From AP-15 sp963814865 (GTDB lineage: Bacteria > Pseudomonadota > Alphaproteobacteria > ATCC43930 > CGMCC-115725), in the NCBI GenBank assembly GCA_963814865.1, contig CAWFEN010000014.1:868001-932000 (forward strand): a stretch of DNA of 64,000 nt, in the 5' to 3' direction. The stretch's first letter is position 1. Each line of letters opens with the position of its first letter. A program made the position numbers and the translations under genes. Positions 1 to 9,394 of this stretch are shown piece after piece. The notes beneath the pieces were generated by a model. The model saw nothing but the letters and a program-made list of their open reading frames with translations. It was not told where the DNA came from and did not search any database.

Positions 1-2094
1 GCGGCGCGATCCTCGACGAGAGCCCGCTCAGCGTCAAATCCGGCCGCGCCATCGCGCAAATCGCCGCCGACCGCGATCGCGTCTGGGAGTCGGGCGGCGA
101 ACGGCGCGATCCCGATCCCGATCCGCCGCGCCGAGCCGCAGTCCGCGCCATGGCAATTCCCGGCGCGCGCAAGGCTCCGCTGCCGGAAAAGCTGCCGGTG
201 CAATTGGCGAAATTGGCGGAGCACCCGCCCGACGGGCCGCAATGGTTCCACGAAATCAAATATGACGGCTATCGCCTGCTGGCCCGGATCGCCGGCGGCA
301 CGGCGCGGCTGACGACCCGCAGCGGCCTCGACTGGACCGGAAAATTTCCGGCGCTGGCCGAGCGGCTGGCGGCGTTGCCGGTCGAAACGGCGGCGATCGA
401 CGGCGAGATTGTGGATCTCCGGCCCGACGGTGCGGCGAGCTTTGCCGGCCTGCAGGACAAGATCGCGACGGGGCGGACCGAGGCGCTGTTCTATTATGCC
501 TTCGACCTGCTCTACCGCGACGGCTGGGACCTCGCCGGAGCCGCGCTCGAAGACCGCAAGGCGGCGCTGGCCGGGATCATTGCGCCAGGTTCGACCGGCA
601 TGCTGCGCTACAGCGACCACCAGGCCGGCAGCGGCCCGGCGTTTTTCCGCCAGGCCTGCCGGTTCGCGCTCGAAGGGATCGTTTCGAAACGCCGCGACCA
701 GCCCTATCGGTCCGGACGCGGCGACAGCTGGCTCAAGGTGAAATGTGCCAATCGCCAGGAGTTCGTGATCGTCGGGTTCACCGACCCGGCCGGCCGGCGG
801 CAGGGGCTCGGCGCGCTGCTGCTCGGCTACTACGATAGCGGCGGGGCATTGCATTATGCCGGTCGGGTCGGCACCGGGTTCGGCGACGCGCAGCTCGCGA
901 GCCTGCGGCAGCTTCTCGATCGCGACGAGCGCGCCGACCCGCCGGTGGCGGCATTGCCCAAGGGGATCTCGCGCAAAGGCGTGCACTGGACGGCGCCAAG
1001 CCTCGTCGCTGAAATCCGCTTTGCCGACTGGACCGAGGACCGGCTGCTGCGCCACGCCGCGTTCGAGGGGCTGCGCGAGGACAAGAGCCCGGAGGAAGTC
1101 GTGCGGGAGACGGCGGCGGAGACAACATCGCCGGATCGCCGGCGCCGAAAAGCCGGCGGCGGTCGCCGGCGCGCGATCGGCGACTGGGCGGGCGGGCGAC
1201 GGCGGCATCCTGCTCGAAGGGGTGCGGCTGACCCATCCCGATCGTGTCCTGTTTCCCGAAGAGGGGATCAGCAAGCTCGATCTGGCGCGGTATTACGCGG
1301 CGGCCGGCGATTGGGCGCTGGCGCATCTCGCGCATCGGCCGTTGAGCCTGCTGCGCTGTCCCGAGGGCCGGGACAAGGAGTGCTTTTTTCAAAAGCATGT
1401 CGGCTCGGGGGTGCCCGACCGGGTCGGGCGCGTCGAAGTTCCGGAAGGATCAGGGAGCGCGACCTACCTCGTTATCGAGGATCTGGCCGGCCTGGTGTCG
1501 CTGGTGCAGATGGGCGTGATCGAGGTCCATCCCTGGGGTTCGACGATCGACAAGATCGAGATGCCCGACCGCATCACCTTCGATCTCGACCCCGACATCG
1601 AGCTGCCGTGGTCGCGCGTAGCCGAGGCGGCGCTCGAAACGCGCGCGGTCTTGGCCGGGCTCGGGCTGCAGAGTTTCGTCAAGACGACCGGCGGCAAAGG
1701 GTTGCACGTCGTCGTGCCGCTGGTGCCGAAGCTCGATTGGGAGGGCATCAAGGCCTTTACCAGGGCGGTGGCGGTGCGCATGGCTGAGCAATCGCCGCAG
1801 CGCTACACCGCGACGCAGTCGAAGCGGGCGCGGCAGGGGCGCATCTATATCGACTATCTGCGCAACACGCGGGGAGCGACCGCGATCGGCACCTATTCTC
1901 CCCGGGCGCGGCCTGGCGCCCCGGTCTCGACGCCGCTGTTCTGGGAGGAGGTCGAGCGCCCGGTACGCCCGGAAGGCTTTACCGTCGCCACCGTGCCGGC
2001 GCGGCTCGCAGCGCTGAAATCGGACCCGTGGGCCGGGATCGGCGCACTCCGCCAGTCGATCGCTGCCGGGGCGCGGCGCAAGCTCGGCCTCTGA
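1..2094 (+). CDS. ligD: Multidomain non-homologous end-joining DNA ligase LigD, 5' truncated by window, one frameshift
   Basis: ATP-dependent ligase/polymerase acting with Ku in bacterial double-strand break repair. The gene enters from the left edge already in frame, with about 49 residues of the 3'-phosphoesterase domain and linker before position 150. The ligase domain follows, with the adenylation motif KYDGYR near 259-276 and the OB-fold region to about 1110. The primase/polymerase domain begins near GVRLTHPDRVLF (about 1219) and ends RRKLGL. Order phosphoesterase-ligase-polymerase is the usual rhizobial/alphaproteobacterial arrangement. The frame changes by one extra base somewhere between about 1100 and 1190, in the unconserved linker, so both flanking domains are intact. 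No good start site is visible for a separate polymerase protein, so a sequencing error is likely. Ku is not in the window. Confidence 0.9.
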
Positions 2095-2125
2095 CCGTCG
2101 CTCGTTCCTTGCCGGGAGTTGACCG

Positions 2126-2866
2126 ATGCCGCAACCACTCGAAAAGCCAAGCCTGGGACGCGGGCCTGTCCGAGTGCTGACGATCGCAGCATTCCTGATG
2201 GTTGCGGTGATCTTGCCTTGCGGCTCGCCAGCGGCGGCGGAGGCCCGCATGATACCCGCGCCGGTGCTCGACGAGCCGGCGACGCCAGAGAGAACTTCCG
2301 AGGCTGCCGTCCTCGCCGGCGGATGCTTCTGGGGTGTCCAGGGTGTGTTTCAGCATGTCGACGGGGTCACCGGGGCAGTCTCCGGCTATGCCGGCGGTGC
2401 CGCGAATACGGCCCAATACGCAACGGTAAGCACCGGTACGACCGGGCATGCAGAGTCGGTGCGGGTGACCTTTGATCCGCACCGGATCAGCTATGGACGC
2501 ATCCTGCAGATCTACTTTTCGGTCGTTCACGATCCGACCGAGCTCAACCGCCAGGGACCGGATGTCGGAACCCAATACAGGTCGGCGATCTTCCCGACCG
2601 ATCCGCAACAGGCCCGTATCGCCGAGGCCTACATCATGCAGCTCAACGAGGCGCAAATCTTCCCGGCTGCGATCGTCACCGGGGTCGAGCCCGGCCGGGA
2701 ATTCTACCCGGCTGAGGCGTACCATCAGAATTATCTGACCCTGCACCCGAGCCAGCCCTATATCGCGATCAACGACCTACCGAAGATCGCGAACCTGGAG
2801 CGGCTGTTTCCGCAACTCTATCGTGCCGCGCCGGTTCTGGTCGCCGCCGCGCAATCCGCCCGCTGA
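2126..2866 (+). CDS. msrA: Peptide-methionine (S)-S-oxide reductase, exported
   Basis: Reduces methionine-S-sulfoxide in damaged proteins. The 246-residue product has the family signature GGCFWG with nucleophilic Cys67, followed by the conserved SGYAGG and YHQNYL segments. Residues 1-39 form a signal peptide (Arg-rich start, hydrophobic VLTIAAFLMVAVIL, then Ala-rich cleavage region), so it probably works in the periplasm. It is longer than cytosolic MsrA because of the leader and an extra C-terminal tail of about 30 residues. ATG at 2126 follows a GGGAG-type site and lies 31 bases after ligD. It converges with the Rieske gene 8 bases downstream. Confidence 0.93.
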   Translation: MPQPLEKPSLGRGPVRVLTIAAFLMVAVILPCGSPAAAEARMIPAPVLDEPATPERTSEAAVLAGGCFWGVQGVFQHVDGVTGAVSGYAGGAANTAQYATVSTGTTGHAESVRVTFDPHRISYGRILQIYFSVVHDPTELNRQGPDVGTQYRSAIFPTDPQQARIAEAYIMQLNEAQIFPAAIVTGVEPGREFYPAEAYHQNYLTLHPSQPYIAINDLPKIANLERLFPQLYRAAPVLVAAAQSAR

Positions 2867-2874
2867 CGGCTTCG

Positions 2875-4263
2875 TCATTCCGCGGCTTGCGCAACTGCGT
2901 TCGGCCGGCGCCAGGTGGCGAGCTCGTCCCAGCTGTCGGCCGCCATGAACTCGGCCCAGCGGCGGTAGAGGTTGCGCATCGGCTCCTCGCTCGATTGCGC
3001 CTTGGTGATGTCGATGACCTTGCCGGGGAGGCGCAGCCCGTCCCATTCGTAATTCTCGGTCGCGGTGCCGAGCCCCATCTCGTACGAATAGGGATGGCGG
3101 CGGGCGATGGTGCCGCGGCTCGCCTGATGCGCGTAGTTCCAGTTTTCCATGTCGTCCTGCTCGGTCATCCCGGCCGGGCCCGAATAGCGGATGTAATAGT
3201 CGCGCAGAAAATCCTTGACCTGCTGCGGCGCCTCGCGGTCGACCAGGAACCAGCGCCACACCTCGGTCTGATGGGCGCCGCGCGGATGCCAGACGGCGAT
3301 CGTGCGCGGCTGGCGCGGCAGCAATGCGATGTTCGGAAAGATCTCGCCCGGCGCGCCGAGCAGCCGGCTCTCGTCGCCGCGGGTGCGCCGCCGTTCCGCC
3401 TCGCAATGCCGGAAATATTCGGAGACGATCGGCGAATGCTGATAGGTCGCCGGCATCGGCCGGTCCTTCGGCAAGACATAGACGATGGTCTGATGGCCGC
3501 GATCGGGGATCGCGACATGCAGTTTGCGGGCGATCAGCAATTCCGACATGTCGCGGCGGCCGGCGCCCGACGGCCCGATACCGGCGAGATCGACCGAGCG
3601 GTGGCTGATGTTGTGGTAGCTGTCGCCGCTGAAATTCTCCGCCGGGAATTTCCAGTTGCACGGGATCAGCCATTTCTGCACGCCGCCCAGCACCTCGGCC
3701 TGGCCTTCGCGCCCATCGCGGCCATCGAGGATCAGGTCGAGATAGGGTGCGAAATCGCCGAGATATTCGGCGAAGGACGGCGCCGCCGGGTCCCAGGTCG
3801 CAAACACCGCCCCCTTGTAATTGGCGAGCTGCGCGACCTCGACGAGGCCCCATTGCGCGCGGTCGAGCTTTGAGTGATAGGCCTCGCGGAAATACGGCAC
3901 GCCGGCGAGCCTGCCGTCGGTGCCGTAGCTCCAGCCGTGATAGGGGCAGGTGAAAACGGGTGTGTTGCCCTCGTCGTAGCGGCACACCTTCATGCCGCGA
4001 TGCCGGCACGAATTCAAAAACACATGGATCTGCCCGGCGCGGTCGCGGCACAGGATCACGGATTCCTCGCCCATGCCCGAGACGAAGAAATCGCCTGGGT
4101 TGGGGATCTGGCTCTCATGGCCGACAAACAGCCAGGCGCGCGCGAACAGCCGCTCCTGCTCCTCCCGGTAGATCTCGTCATTGACGAAAATCTCGCGGCT
4201 GATCCGCCCTCTCGCCGCATCGACGAGCCCCGTGCGATACCCCGACCCCGCTGCGCCCGTCAT
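2875..4263 (-). CDS. Rieske non-heme iron oxygenase, alpha subunit
   Basis: Large subunit of a ring-hydroxylating or demethylating oxygenase, 462 residues. The N-terminal Rieske domain has CRHRG and CPYHGW, the two Cys-x-His pairs for the [2Fe-2S] cluster (about residues 86-110). The C-terminal catalytic domain has NFSGDSYHNISH, supplying the two His ligands of mononuclear iron and the bridging Asp, and a later Asp in QDDMENW. The ATG at 4263 is preceded by GGAGGG. No ferredoxin, reductase or beta subunit adjoins it; the nearest beta-type gene is at 9756-10229. Substrate is not predictable from sequence alone. Confidence 0.9.
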   Translation of the reverse strand: MTGAAGSGYRTGLVDAARGRISREIFVNDEIYREEQERLFARAWLFVGHESQIPNPGDFFVSGMGEESVILCRDRAGQIHVFLNSCRHRGMKVCRYDEGNTPVFTCPYHGWSYGTDGRLAGVPYFREAYHSKLDRAQWGLVEVAQLANYKGAVFATWDPAAPSFAEYLGDFAPYLDLILDGRDGREGQAEVLGGVQKWLIPCNWKFPAENFSGDSYHNISHRSVDLAGIGPSGAGRRDMSELLIARKLHVAIPDRGHQTIVYVLPKDRPMPATYQHSPIVSEYFRHCEAERRRTRGDESRLLGAPGEIFPNIALLPRQPRTIAVWHPRGAHQTEVWRWFLVDREAPQQVKDFLRDYYIRYSGPAGMTEQDDMENWNYAHQASRGTIARRHPYSYEMGLGTATENYEWDGLRLPGKVIDITKAQSSEEPMRNLYRRWAEFMAADSWDELATWRRPNAVAQAAE

Positions 4264-4309
4264 CGCCGCCCTCCAGTCTGCTCAACGCATGTTATTGCCG
4301 GGGCGGCAC

Positions 4310-4640
4310 ACACGCCAGCCGCATGGCGACCGCGTCGGGCGCAAGGCGGCGCTGATCGCAACCTTGCTGCTGATGGGCCTCGCGATCTTTGCCGTGGCCT
4401 TTGTTCCCGGCTACGCCAGGATCGGGGTTTGGGGTGCGGTGATCCTGACGGTCTTGCGTACATTGCAGGGGATCGGGGTCGGCGGCGAGTGGGGCGGCTC
4501 GGTGCTGATGTCGATGGAGTGGGCGCGGACCAGCGCGATCCCGATTGCCGGCTGGCTGTCGGACCGGATCGGGCGCAGGCGGATGTATCCGATCGGCGCC
4601 GTCGCCCGGCTCCGCGCCGCGTGCACGCTGCAATGCAGCA
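4310..4640 (+). pseudogene. Remnant of an MFS transporter (metabolite:H+ symporter type) with internal deletion
   Basis: The translated segment reads DRVGRKAALIATLLLMG, then a hydrophobic helix, RTLQGIGVGGEWGGSV, and immediately WLSDRIGRRRMYPIGA. The first part is the loop 2-3 and TM4 region of MHS-family transporters; the second is the equivalent loop after TM8. They are fused directly, so the middle of the gene has been deleted, and both ends are missing. No start codon context or RBS is visible. It lies between the divergent Rieske gene start and the RRM gene. Confidence 0.7.
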
Positions 4641-4733
4641 CTGCAAAGTCAACATTCCCCAATGGCCTTGGCGCCGGACATGTTCCGCACCGTTTTGCGG
4701 ATTGGGCATGGCCGAGCCGGGAAGGGTGGGCCG

Positions 4734-5168
4734 ATGAGATTGCAGTATTTCCGCGGCAATGTGTTTGTTGCGAACCTGCCGCCGGAATTGACCGACGATC
4801 AGCTGGCGGAGGCTTTCGACGCGTTCGGGATCGTGCTCAGCGCCTCCGTCGCCCGCGATCCGGCGACCGGCAGGCGGCTGCGCTATGGCTTTGTCGATAT
4901 TGCAACCGAACGCGCGGCCAAGCTCGCCGTCGCGGCGATGAACGGGACGGCGATCGACGGCCATCAGCTCGACGTGCGCATCAGCGAGCGGCCGGGTGCG
5001 GGCAAAAAGCCGCCGCGCGCCAAGCTTGCACCGCGTCGTCCGGCAATTCCGGCCCCGGCGCGACCGCACGCGGAGGCCGATGATGCGGACGGGGGCTATG
5101 TCCCGCTGCCGCCGCGGCGGCAGCCGACCTTCCTGGTCGAGCGCCGTTCGCTGCCGCGCCGCTTCTAG
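4734..5168 (+). CDS. RNA-binding protein with one RRM domain
   Basis: 144-residue protein with a single RNA-recognition motif at about residues 6-85. RNP2 is VFVANLP and RNP1 is RYGFVDI. The tail is basic and proline-rich (KKPPRAKLAPRRP) and probably adds nonspecific RNA affinity. Bacterial RRM proteins of this size are often linked to cold or stress adaptation, but that role is inference. ATG at 4734 is preceded by GAAGGGTGGG. Its TAG stop overlaps the stop codon of the convergent nicotinamidase gene in the palindrome CTAG at 5165-5168. Confidence 0.88.
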   Translation: MRLQYFRGNVFVANLPPELTDDQLAEAFDAFGIVLSASVARDPATGRRLRYGFVDIATERAAKLAVAAMNGTAIDGHQLDVRISERPGAGKKPPRAKLAPRRPAIPAPARPHAEADDADGGYVPLPPRRQPTFLVERRSLPRRF

Positions 5169-5797
5169 TCGCGCAAGGCCGCCCCGGCTTCGGTCATCGC
5201 GCGCAGCGCGCGGGCCAGCGAACCGTCGAGATCGATGCCGCGGCAGGCTCCGGCCGCCACCTCGACCGCGAAGCCGGCCTCGCGCGCGTCGATCGCCGAA
5301 AACAGCACGCAGAAATCGGTGGCGAGCCCGCACAGCGTCAGCCGCTCGAAGCCGCGCTCGCGCAGATAGGAGGCGAGCCCGGTCGGGGTATGCCGGTCGT
5401 TTTCGCGAAACGCCGAATAGGAATCGATTTCCGGCAGATAGCCCTTGCGCAGCACCAGCTCGGCATGCGGCACCGCGAGCCCAGGGTGGAACGCCGCCCC
5501 CGGCGTGCCCTGGACGCAGTGCTCCGGCCACAGGATCTGCGCGCCGTAGGAAACCTCGATCGTCTCGAACGGGCGCCTGCCGGGATGCGATCCGGCAAAG
5601 GACAGATGTCCCGGCGGATGCCAGTCCTGGGTCAGGATCACATGGGCGAATTGGGCGGCGAGCCGGTTGACCGCGGGGACGATCGCGTCGCCCTCGGGCA
5701 CCGCCAGCGCTCCGCCGGGACAGAAATCGTTCTGCACATCGACGATCAGCAGGACGTCCCGGTCGCCGCGCGCCCGCTTGCTGAACCCCCGTTCCAT
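5165..5797 (-). CDS. pncA: Nicotinamidase/pyrazinamidase (isochorismatase-like hydrolase)
   Basis: Deamidates nicotinamide to nicotinate for NAD salvage. The 210-residue product has the family triad: Asp in LIVDVQNDF, Lys in LRKGYLPE, and Cys in GLATDFCV with its cis-peptide context. Metal-binding residues are seen in TQDWHPPGH. The chosen ATG at 5797 follows GCGAGGG; an upstream in-frame ATG at 5869 would add 24 residues of non-conserved sequence. It diverges from the FkbM gene with only a short intergenic gap. Confidence 0.92.
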   Translation of the reverse strand: MERGFSKRARGDRDVLLIVDVQNDFCPGGALAVPEGDAIVPAVNRLAAQFAHVILTQDWHPPGHLSFAGSHPGRRPFETIEVSYGAQILWPEHCVQGTPGAAFHPGLAVPHAELVLRKGYLPEIDSYSAFRENDRHTPTGLASYLRERGFERLTLCGLATDFCVLFSAIDAREAGFAVEVAAGACRGIDLDGSLARALRAMTEAGAALRD

Positions 5798-5867
5798 TTT
5801 TCCCTCGCCGATTCTCCGTTTGGCCGGTAACAGACATATCGGCATCGAATGGCGCAAGCGGCAGGGC

Positions 5868-6779
5868 ATGACGCCCGCGAACGAACCCGGCGATCTTCGC
5901 CCGTTGATGGCGCTGACGAAGGCGCTGTGGAAACTGCGTCCGCCGGGCGAGCCCGAAATGCCCGGGGCGCGGCTGGTGCGGCGCTGGCGCGAAAAGCGGC
6001 TGCTGGCGCGGCTGGAGCGGGACTGGCCCGGCGGCTTCGCTCTGCACCGCAGCGGCGATTTGGTCTACGTGCCGGCGCCGCTCGATGCGCGCGGCCGCCA
6101 TGCGCTGCTCCATCCGCCGGCAATCCATCCGGCGGTGCGCGGTTTTCTGCGGCCCGGCGCGGCGGCGATCGATGTCGGTGCCAATCTCGGCGAATGGACC
6201 GTGCCGCTCGCCCGCGCAGTCGGGCCGGACGGACGGGTGCTGGCGGTCGAGCCGGCCCCGCGCAGCGCCGACGCCCTCGCCAAGACGCTGGCCGCCAACG
6301 CGCTGGGGCAGGCGGCGCTGATCTGCTGCGCGCTCGGCGACCGTGACGGCACCGCCGAATTCGCCGTGCCGCTCGTCACCTCGGCGCGATCCGACACCGG
6401 CACCGCCCGGATCGGGCCGGCCGGCCCCGGCCACGAGGTGCTGAATGTTGCATTGCGGCGTCTCGACGCACTCGCCGCCGAGCATCGCCTCGACCGGATC
6501 GATCTGATCAAAATCGATGTCGAGGGCCATGAGCGGCGGGTGCTCGACGGCGGCGAAACGCTGCTCGCCCGGTTTCGCCCGGTGCTGGTGATCGAGACCG
6601 GGCACGAGGCCGCGGACGACCGCCAGGCGATCCACGACCGGCTCCGCGGTCTCGGCTATCGCATGCTGGGCTTATTGCTCGATCACGGCATGGCGGAGGC
6701 CGGTTGGCCGGCCTATGTCGCAGCCGGGCCCCCGTTCCGGCCGGGCGACGCGCACAATCTGCTGCTCGTCCCAGAGTGA
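5868..6779 (+). CDS. FkbM-family SAM-dependent methyltransferase
   Basis: 303-residue predicted O-methyltransferase. The Rossmann core begins with IDVGANLGEWT (motif I, SAM-binding), followed by acidic VLAVEPAPR (motif II) and the family-typical LIKIDVEGHE. The N-terminal 70 residues carry a basic amphipathic stretch. FkbM members methylate hydroxyls of polyketides, sugars or glycans; the acceptor here is unknown. The start is not certain: ATG at 5868 has a weak AGGG upstream, and ATG 5907 is an alternative. The stop codon is the first three bases of a hairpin shared with the convergent gene. Confidence 0.85.
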   Translation: MTPANEPGDLRPLMALTKALWKLRPPGEPEMPGARLVRRWREKRLLARLERDWPGGFALHRSGDLVYVPAPLDARGRHALLHPPAIHPAVRGFLRPGAAAIDVGANLGEWTVPLARAVGPDGRVLAVEPAPRSADALAKTLAANALGQAALICCALGDRDGTAEFAVPLVTSARSDTGTARIGPAGPGHEVLNVALRRLDALAAEHRLDRIDLIKIDVEGHERRVLDGGETLLARFRPVLVIETGHEAADDRQAIHDRLRGLGYRMLGLLLDHGMAEAGWPAYVAAGPPFRPGDAHNLLLVPE

Positions 6780-6800
6780 GCCTCAGCTCCGTGAGGCTCA
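6777..6800. terminator. Bidirectional stem-loop between convergent genes
   Basis: Perfect 9-bp inverted repeat TGAGCCTCA (6777-6785) and TGAGGCTCA (6792-6800) with loop GCTCCG. The outer triplets of the two arms are the TGA stop codons of the FkbM gene (+) and the aspartate dehydrogenase gene (-). No U-tract follows on either side, so factor-independent termination is uncertain. Confidence 0.6.
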
Positions 6801-7604
6801 GGTCCCGACCGCGAGCGGGCTCACCAGCTTTTTGAGCGCGGCGACGACCGAGAGCGCGGTCAGCCGGCCGGTCTTCGGATTTTCCGCGGACGGCACGTTT
6901 TCGATCTGCAGCGAAAACCGCGCGGCGTCGGCCTCGACCTCGATGCGATGCGTGTTGCGGCTGACGCCGGGGTCGGCCCAGATCTCGATCGTCGTGCGCT
7001 CCGGTCCGATCCCGGCCAAAGCCAAGGCCGCCGCGACATTGACATTGGCCGGAAAGCCGCGCGCCGCCTCGCGCGCATTGCCGGCGAAGACGCGCTTCGC
7101 CTCGGACAATCCATCGATGGCGATGTGGTGCTGTTCGAGATAGGGCGCGCCGGCGAGACCGCCCGGCGGCTTGCGGGTGACCATGTGCACCTTCGAGATT
7201 CCGCCCTCGGCCGCCGCCGCGACCGCATCGAGGCCCAAGAGCGCGCCGGTCGGCACCAGGATGCGCCCGCCATGCCGGCGCGCCAGCTCGACGAGATCGA
7301 AATTGTCGAGGAGCGCGCCGCAGCTCAGCACCATGACGATGCGGCCATGCGCGAGCGCCGGCTCGGCGATCTCGCGCAGCAGATGGGCCGGCGCGCATTC
7401 GACGACGATGTCGGCCTCCTGCCACAGCCGCCCCAGCGGCACCACCGCCACCGGCCGCGCGAAATCGGCCATCGCCGCCTCGGCCCGCGCCATATCGCGC
7501 GCCGACACCGCCGCCAACGCCAGCCCCTCGATGCCCTGGTCGAGCCTTTGTGCGACCGCCTTCCCGATTGCCCCGAACCCGCCGATCGCCACGCGCATAG
7601 GCAT
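6798..7604 (-). CDS. Aspartate dehydrogenase family protein (NadX-like)
   Basis: 268-residue NAD(P)-dependent enzyme that oxidatively deaminates L-aspartate to iminoaspartate or acts on a related substrate. The N-terminal Rossmann motif is GGFGAIG; the C-terminal domain has the conserved NVNVAAALALAG and DPGVSRNTH segments. ATG at 7604 has GGGGAGGA seven bases upstream, better than ATG 7598. It lies downstream of the acyl-CoA dehydrogenase on the same strand with a 35-base gap, so the two may be cotranscribed. A role in NAD synthesis is possible, but no nadA/nadC genes are nearby. Confidence 0.85.
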   Translation of the reverse strand: MPMRVAIGGFGAIGKAVAQRLDQGIEGLALAAVSARDMARAEAAMADFARPVAVVPLGRLWQEADIVVECAPAHLLREIAEPALAHGRIVMVLSCGALLDNFDLVELARRHGGRILVPTGALLGLDAVAAAAEGGISKVHMVTRKPPGGLAGAPYLEQHHIAIDGLSEAKRVFAGNAREAARGFPANVNVAAALALAGIGPERTTIEIWADPGVSRNTHRIEVEADAARFSLQIENVPSAENPKTGRLTALSVVAALKKLVSPLAVGT

Positions 7605-7639
7605 CCCACATCCTCCCCGAAGCCACCCTCGCGCGCTTG

Positions 7640-8836
7640 TCAATACGATTTCGGCAGGCCCAGCACGCGCTCGGCGATGTGCGACAGGATCAGCTGCGGG
7701 CTGATGGGGGCGATGCGGGCGATCTGGATCTCGCGGAAATAGCGCTCGACATGGTATTCGCGGGCGTAGCCCATGCCGCCATGGGTCATGATCGCGGTCT
7801 CGCAGGCGCGGAACCCGGCCTCGGCGGCACAGTATTTGGCGGCGTTGGCATAGGCGCCGACCGTGCCGGCATCCTCGCCGCGGTCATAGGCGGCGGCCGC
7901 GCGCAATACCATCAATTCGGCCGCTTCGAGCTCGATCCAGCGCTCGGCGAGCGGATGCTGGATCGCCTGGTTCTGCCCGATCGGCCGGCCGAACACGACC
8001 CGCTCCTGCGCATAGCGGGCGGCGCGCGCCAAGGCCGACGCGGCCGAGCCCGACCGCCTCGGCGGCGATCAGGATGCGCTCCGGGTTCATCCCGTGCAGG
8101 AGGTAGTGAAAGCCCCTGCCCTCCTCGCCGATGCGGTCGGCCACCGGCACCTTCAGCCCGTCGATGAACAACAGGTTCGAATCGACCGCCTTGCGCCCCA
8201 TCTTCGGGATCTCGCGCACCTCGACCTTGCTGCGGTCGAGATCGGTGTAGAACAGGGTCATGCCGAGCGACGGCCGCGCCGACCTCCTCGATCGGCGTGG
8301 TGCGCGCCAGGATCAGCATCTTCTCGGCGACCTGCGCGGTCGAGATCCAGATCTTGCGGCCCGACAGGACGTAATGGTCGCCGTTTCGCTCGGCTTTTGT
8401 CTTGAGCCGGGTCGTGTCGAGCCCGGTATCGGGCTCGGTGACGGCGAAGCAGGTCTTTTCGTCGGCCGGCGATCAGCGGCGGCAGAAAGCGGCGTTTCTG
8501 CTCGTCGCTGCCGAAGACGACGACCGGGTGCAGCCCGAAAATGTTCATGTGGATCGCCGAGGCGCCGCTGAACCCGGCGCCGGATTGGGCGACGGCCTGC
8601 ATCATTACCGCCGCCTCGGTGATGCCGAGCCCGCTGCCGCCATATTGCGGCGGCATCGCGATGCCGAGCCAGCCGGCCTCGGCCATCGCCCGGTGGAATT
8701 CGTGCGGAAAGCCGCCCGCCTCGTCCTTCCGCAGCCAGTAATCGTCGCCGAAGCGCTGGCACAGCCCCCCGACCGCGGCCCGGATCTCCTGCTGCTCCGG
8801 TGTCAACGCGAATTCGCCACCTTTTTCCGCGCTCAC
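7640..8836 (-). CDS. Acyl-CoA dehydrogenase, three single-base frameshifts
   Basis: FAD-dependent alpha,beta-desaturase of acyl-CoA thioesters. Successive frames give an N-terminal helical domain (LTPEQQEIRAAV), the flavin-facing CFAVTEPDTGLDTT and KIWIST segments, then FGRPIGQNQAIQHPLAE and HGGMGYAREYHVERYF. Reading one continuous protein requires skipping one extra base at about 8465 (GGCC for GGC before DEKTCF), 8265 and 8045. Net length is still a multiple of three, about 398 residues, normal for the family. All conserved blocks are present, so these look more like sequence errors than old decay, but a pseudogene cannot be excluded. Confidence 0.8.
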
Positions 8837-8870
8837 GGTAATGCCCCTTGCGAAGACAAATCTTCATCCT

Positions 8871-9263
8871 CTTGGCCGGGCTCGACCCGGCCATCCACGT
8901 CTACATCTTTACACGAGGCGGTCGTAGAGATCTTCCCAGTCCGGGTTCTCCTGGTGGATAAGACGGACCTTCCACGCACGCGGCCAATGCTTCATGTTCA
9001 ATTCGCGTTGTTTAGCTGCCCTGATATTATCGTGCCGCTCAATGTAGACGAGCCGTTGCAGGCCATACCGTCTGGTGAAGCCGTCCGCAACGCCGGCGCG
9101 ATGTTCCCATATTCGGCGCGCAGGGTCAGCCGTGGCCCCGACGTAAAGCGTACCATTCCGCCGATTAGTCATAATGTATACCCAGCCGTCCATCGCTGCC
9201 AGTGTGGATCACCGTCTCGCACACGGCAATAAGACGTGGATGGCCGGGCCAAGCCCGGCCAAG
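8871..9263. mobile_element. 393-bp cassette: GIY-YIG gene between palindromic inverted repeats
   Basis: Bases 8871-8902 and 9232-9263 are inverted copies matching at 30 of 32 positions. Each contains its own palindrome, TGGCCGGG-loop-CCCGGCCA, with TCCACGTCT on the inner side. The small GIY-YIG gene fills the interior, its stop 7 bases from the left repeat and its start 38 bases from the right one. No clear flanking target duplication was found. The layout suggests a mobilised unit, but mobility is inferred. Confidence 0.6.
8909..9193 (-). CDS. Small GIY-YIG nuclease family protein
   Basis: 94 residues, essentially a lone GIY-YIG domain. VYIMTN and TLYVGAT correspond to the GIY and YIG strands, and ARRIWEHR carries the conserved catalytic Arg region. 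The YGLQRLVYIE stretch and a Glu near residue 64 (KQRELN) complete the usual pattern. Such stand-alone proteins are common in alphaproteobacteria and are often annotated as UvrC-like or UPF0213. Only a weak RBS precedes the ATG. Its position inside inverted palindromic repeats suggests a link to their spread or maintenance (inference). Confidence 0.85.
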   Translation of the reverse strand: MDGWVYIMTNRRNGTLYVGATADPARRIWEHRAGVADGFTRRYGLQRLVYIERHDNIRAAKQRELNMKHWPRAWKVRLIHQENPDWEDLYDRLV

Positions 9264-9394
9264 GAAGCTTGGGGCCGCGGCCGCGAATCCAGTTCTTAAT
9301 TAGCGACTTTATCAGCCTCGCGCAATGCTTGCGATAGCTTCGCATGATGCTCAAGCCAGTCGATTTTGAAAAGCACCCGACTGTGGTTGGCAAC

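Noticed and set aside
4260..6635. 791-codon minus-strand frame crossing several genes
   Set aside because: It runs through the MFS remnant, RRM, nicotinamidase and FkbM genes in the wrong frame.
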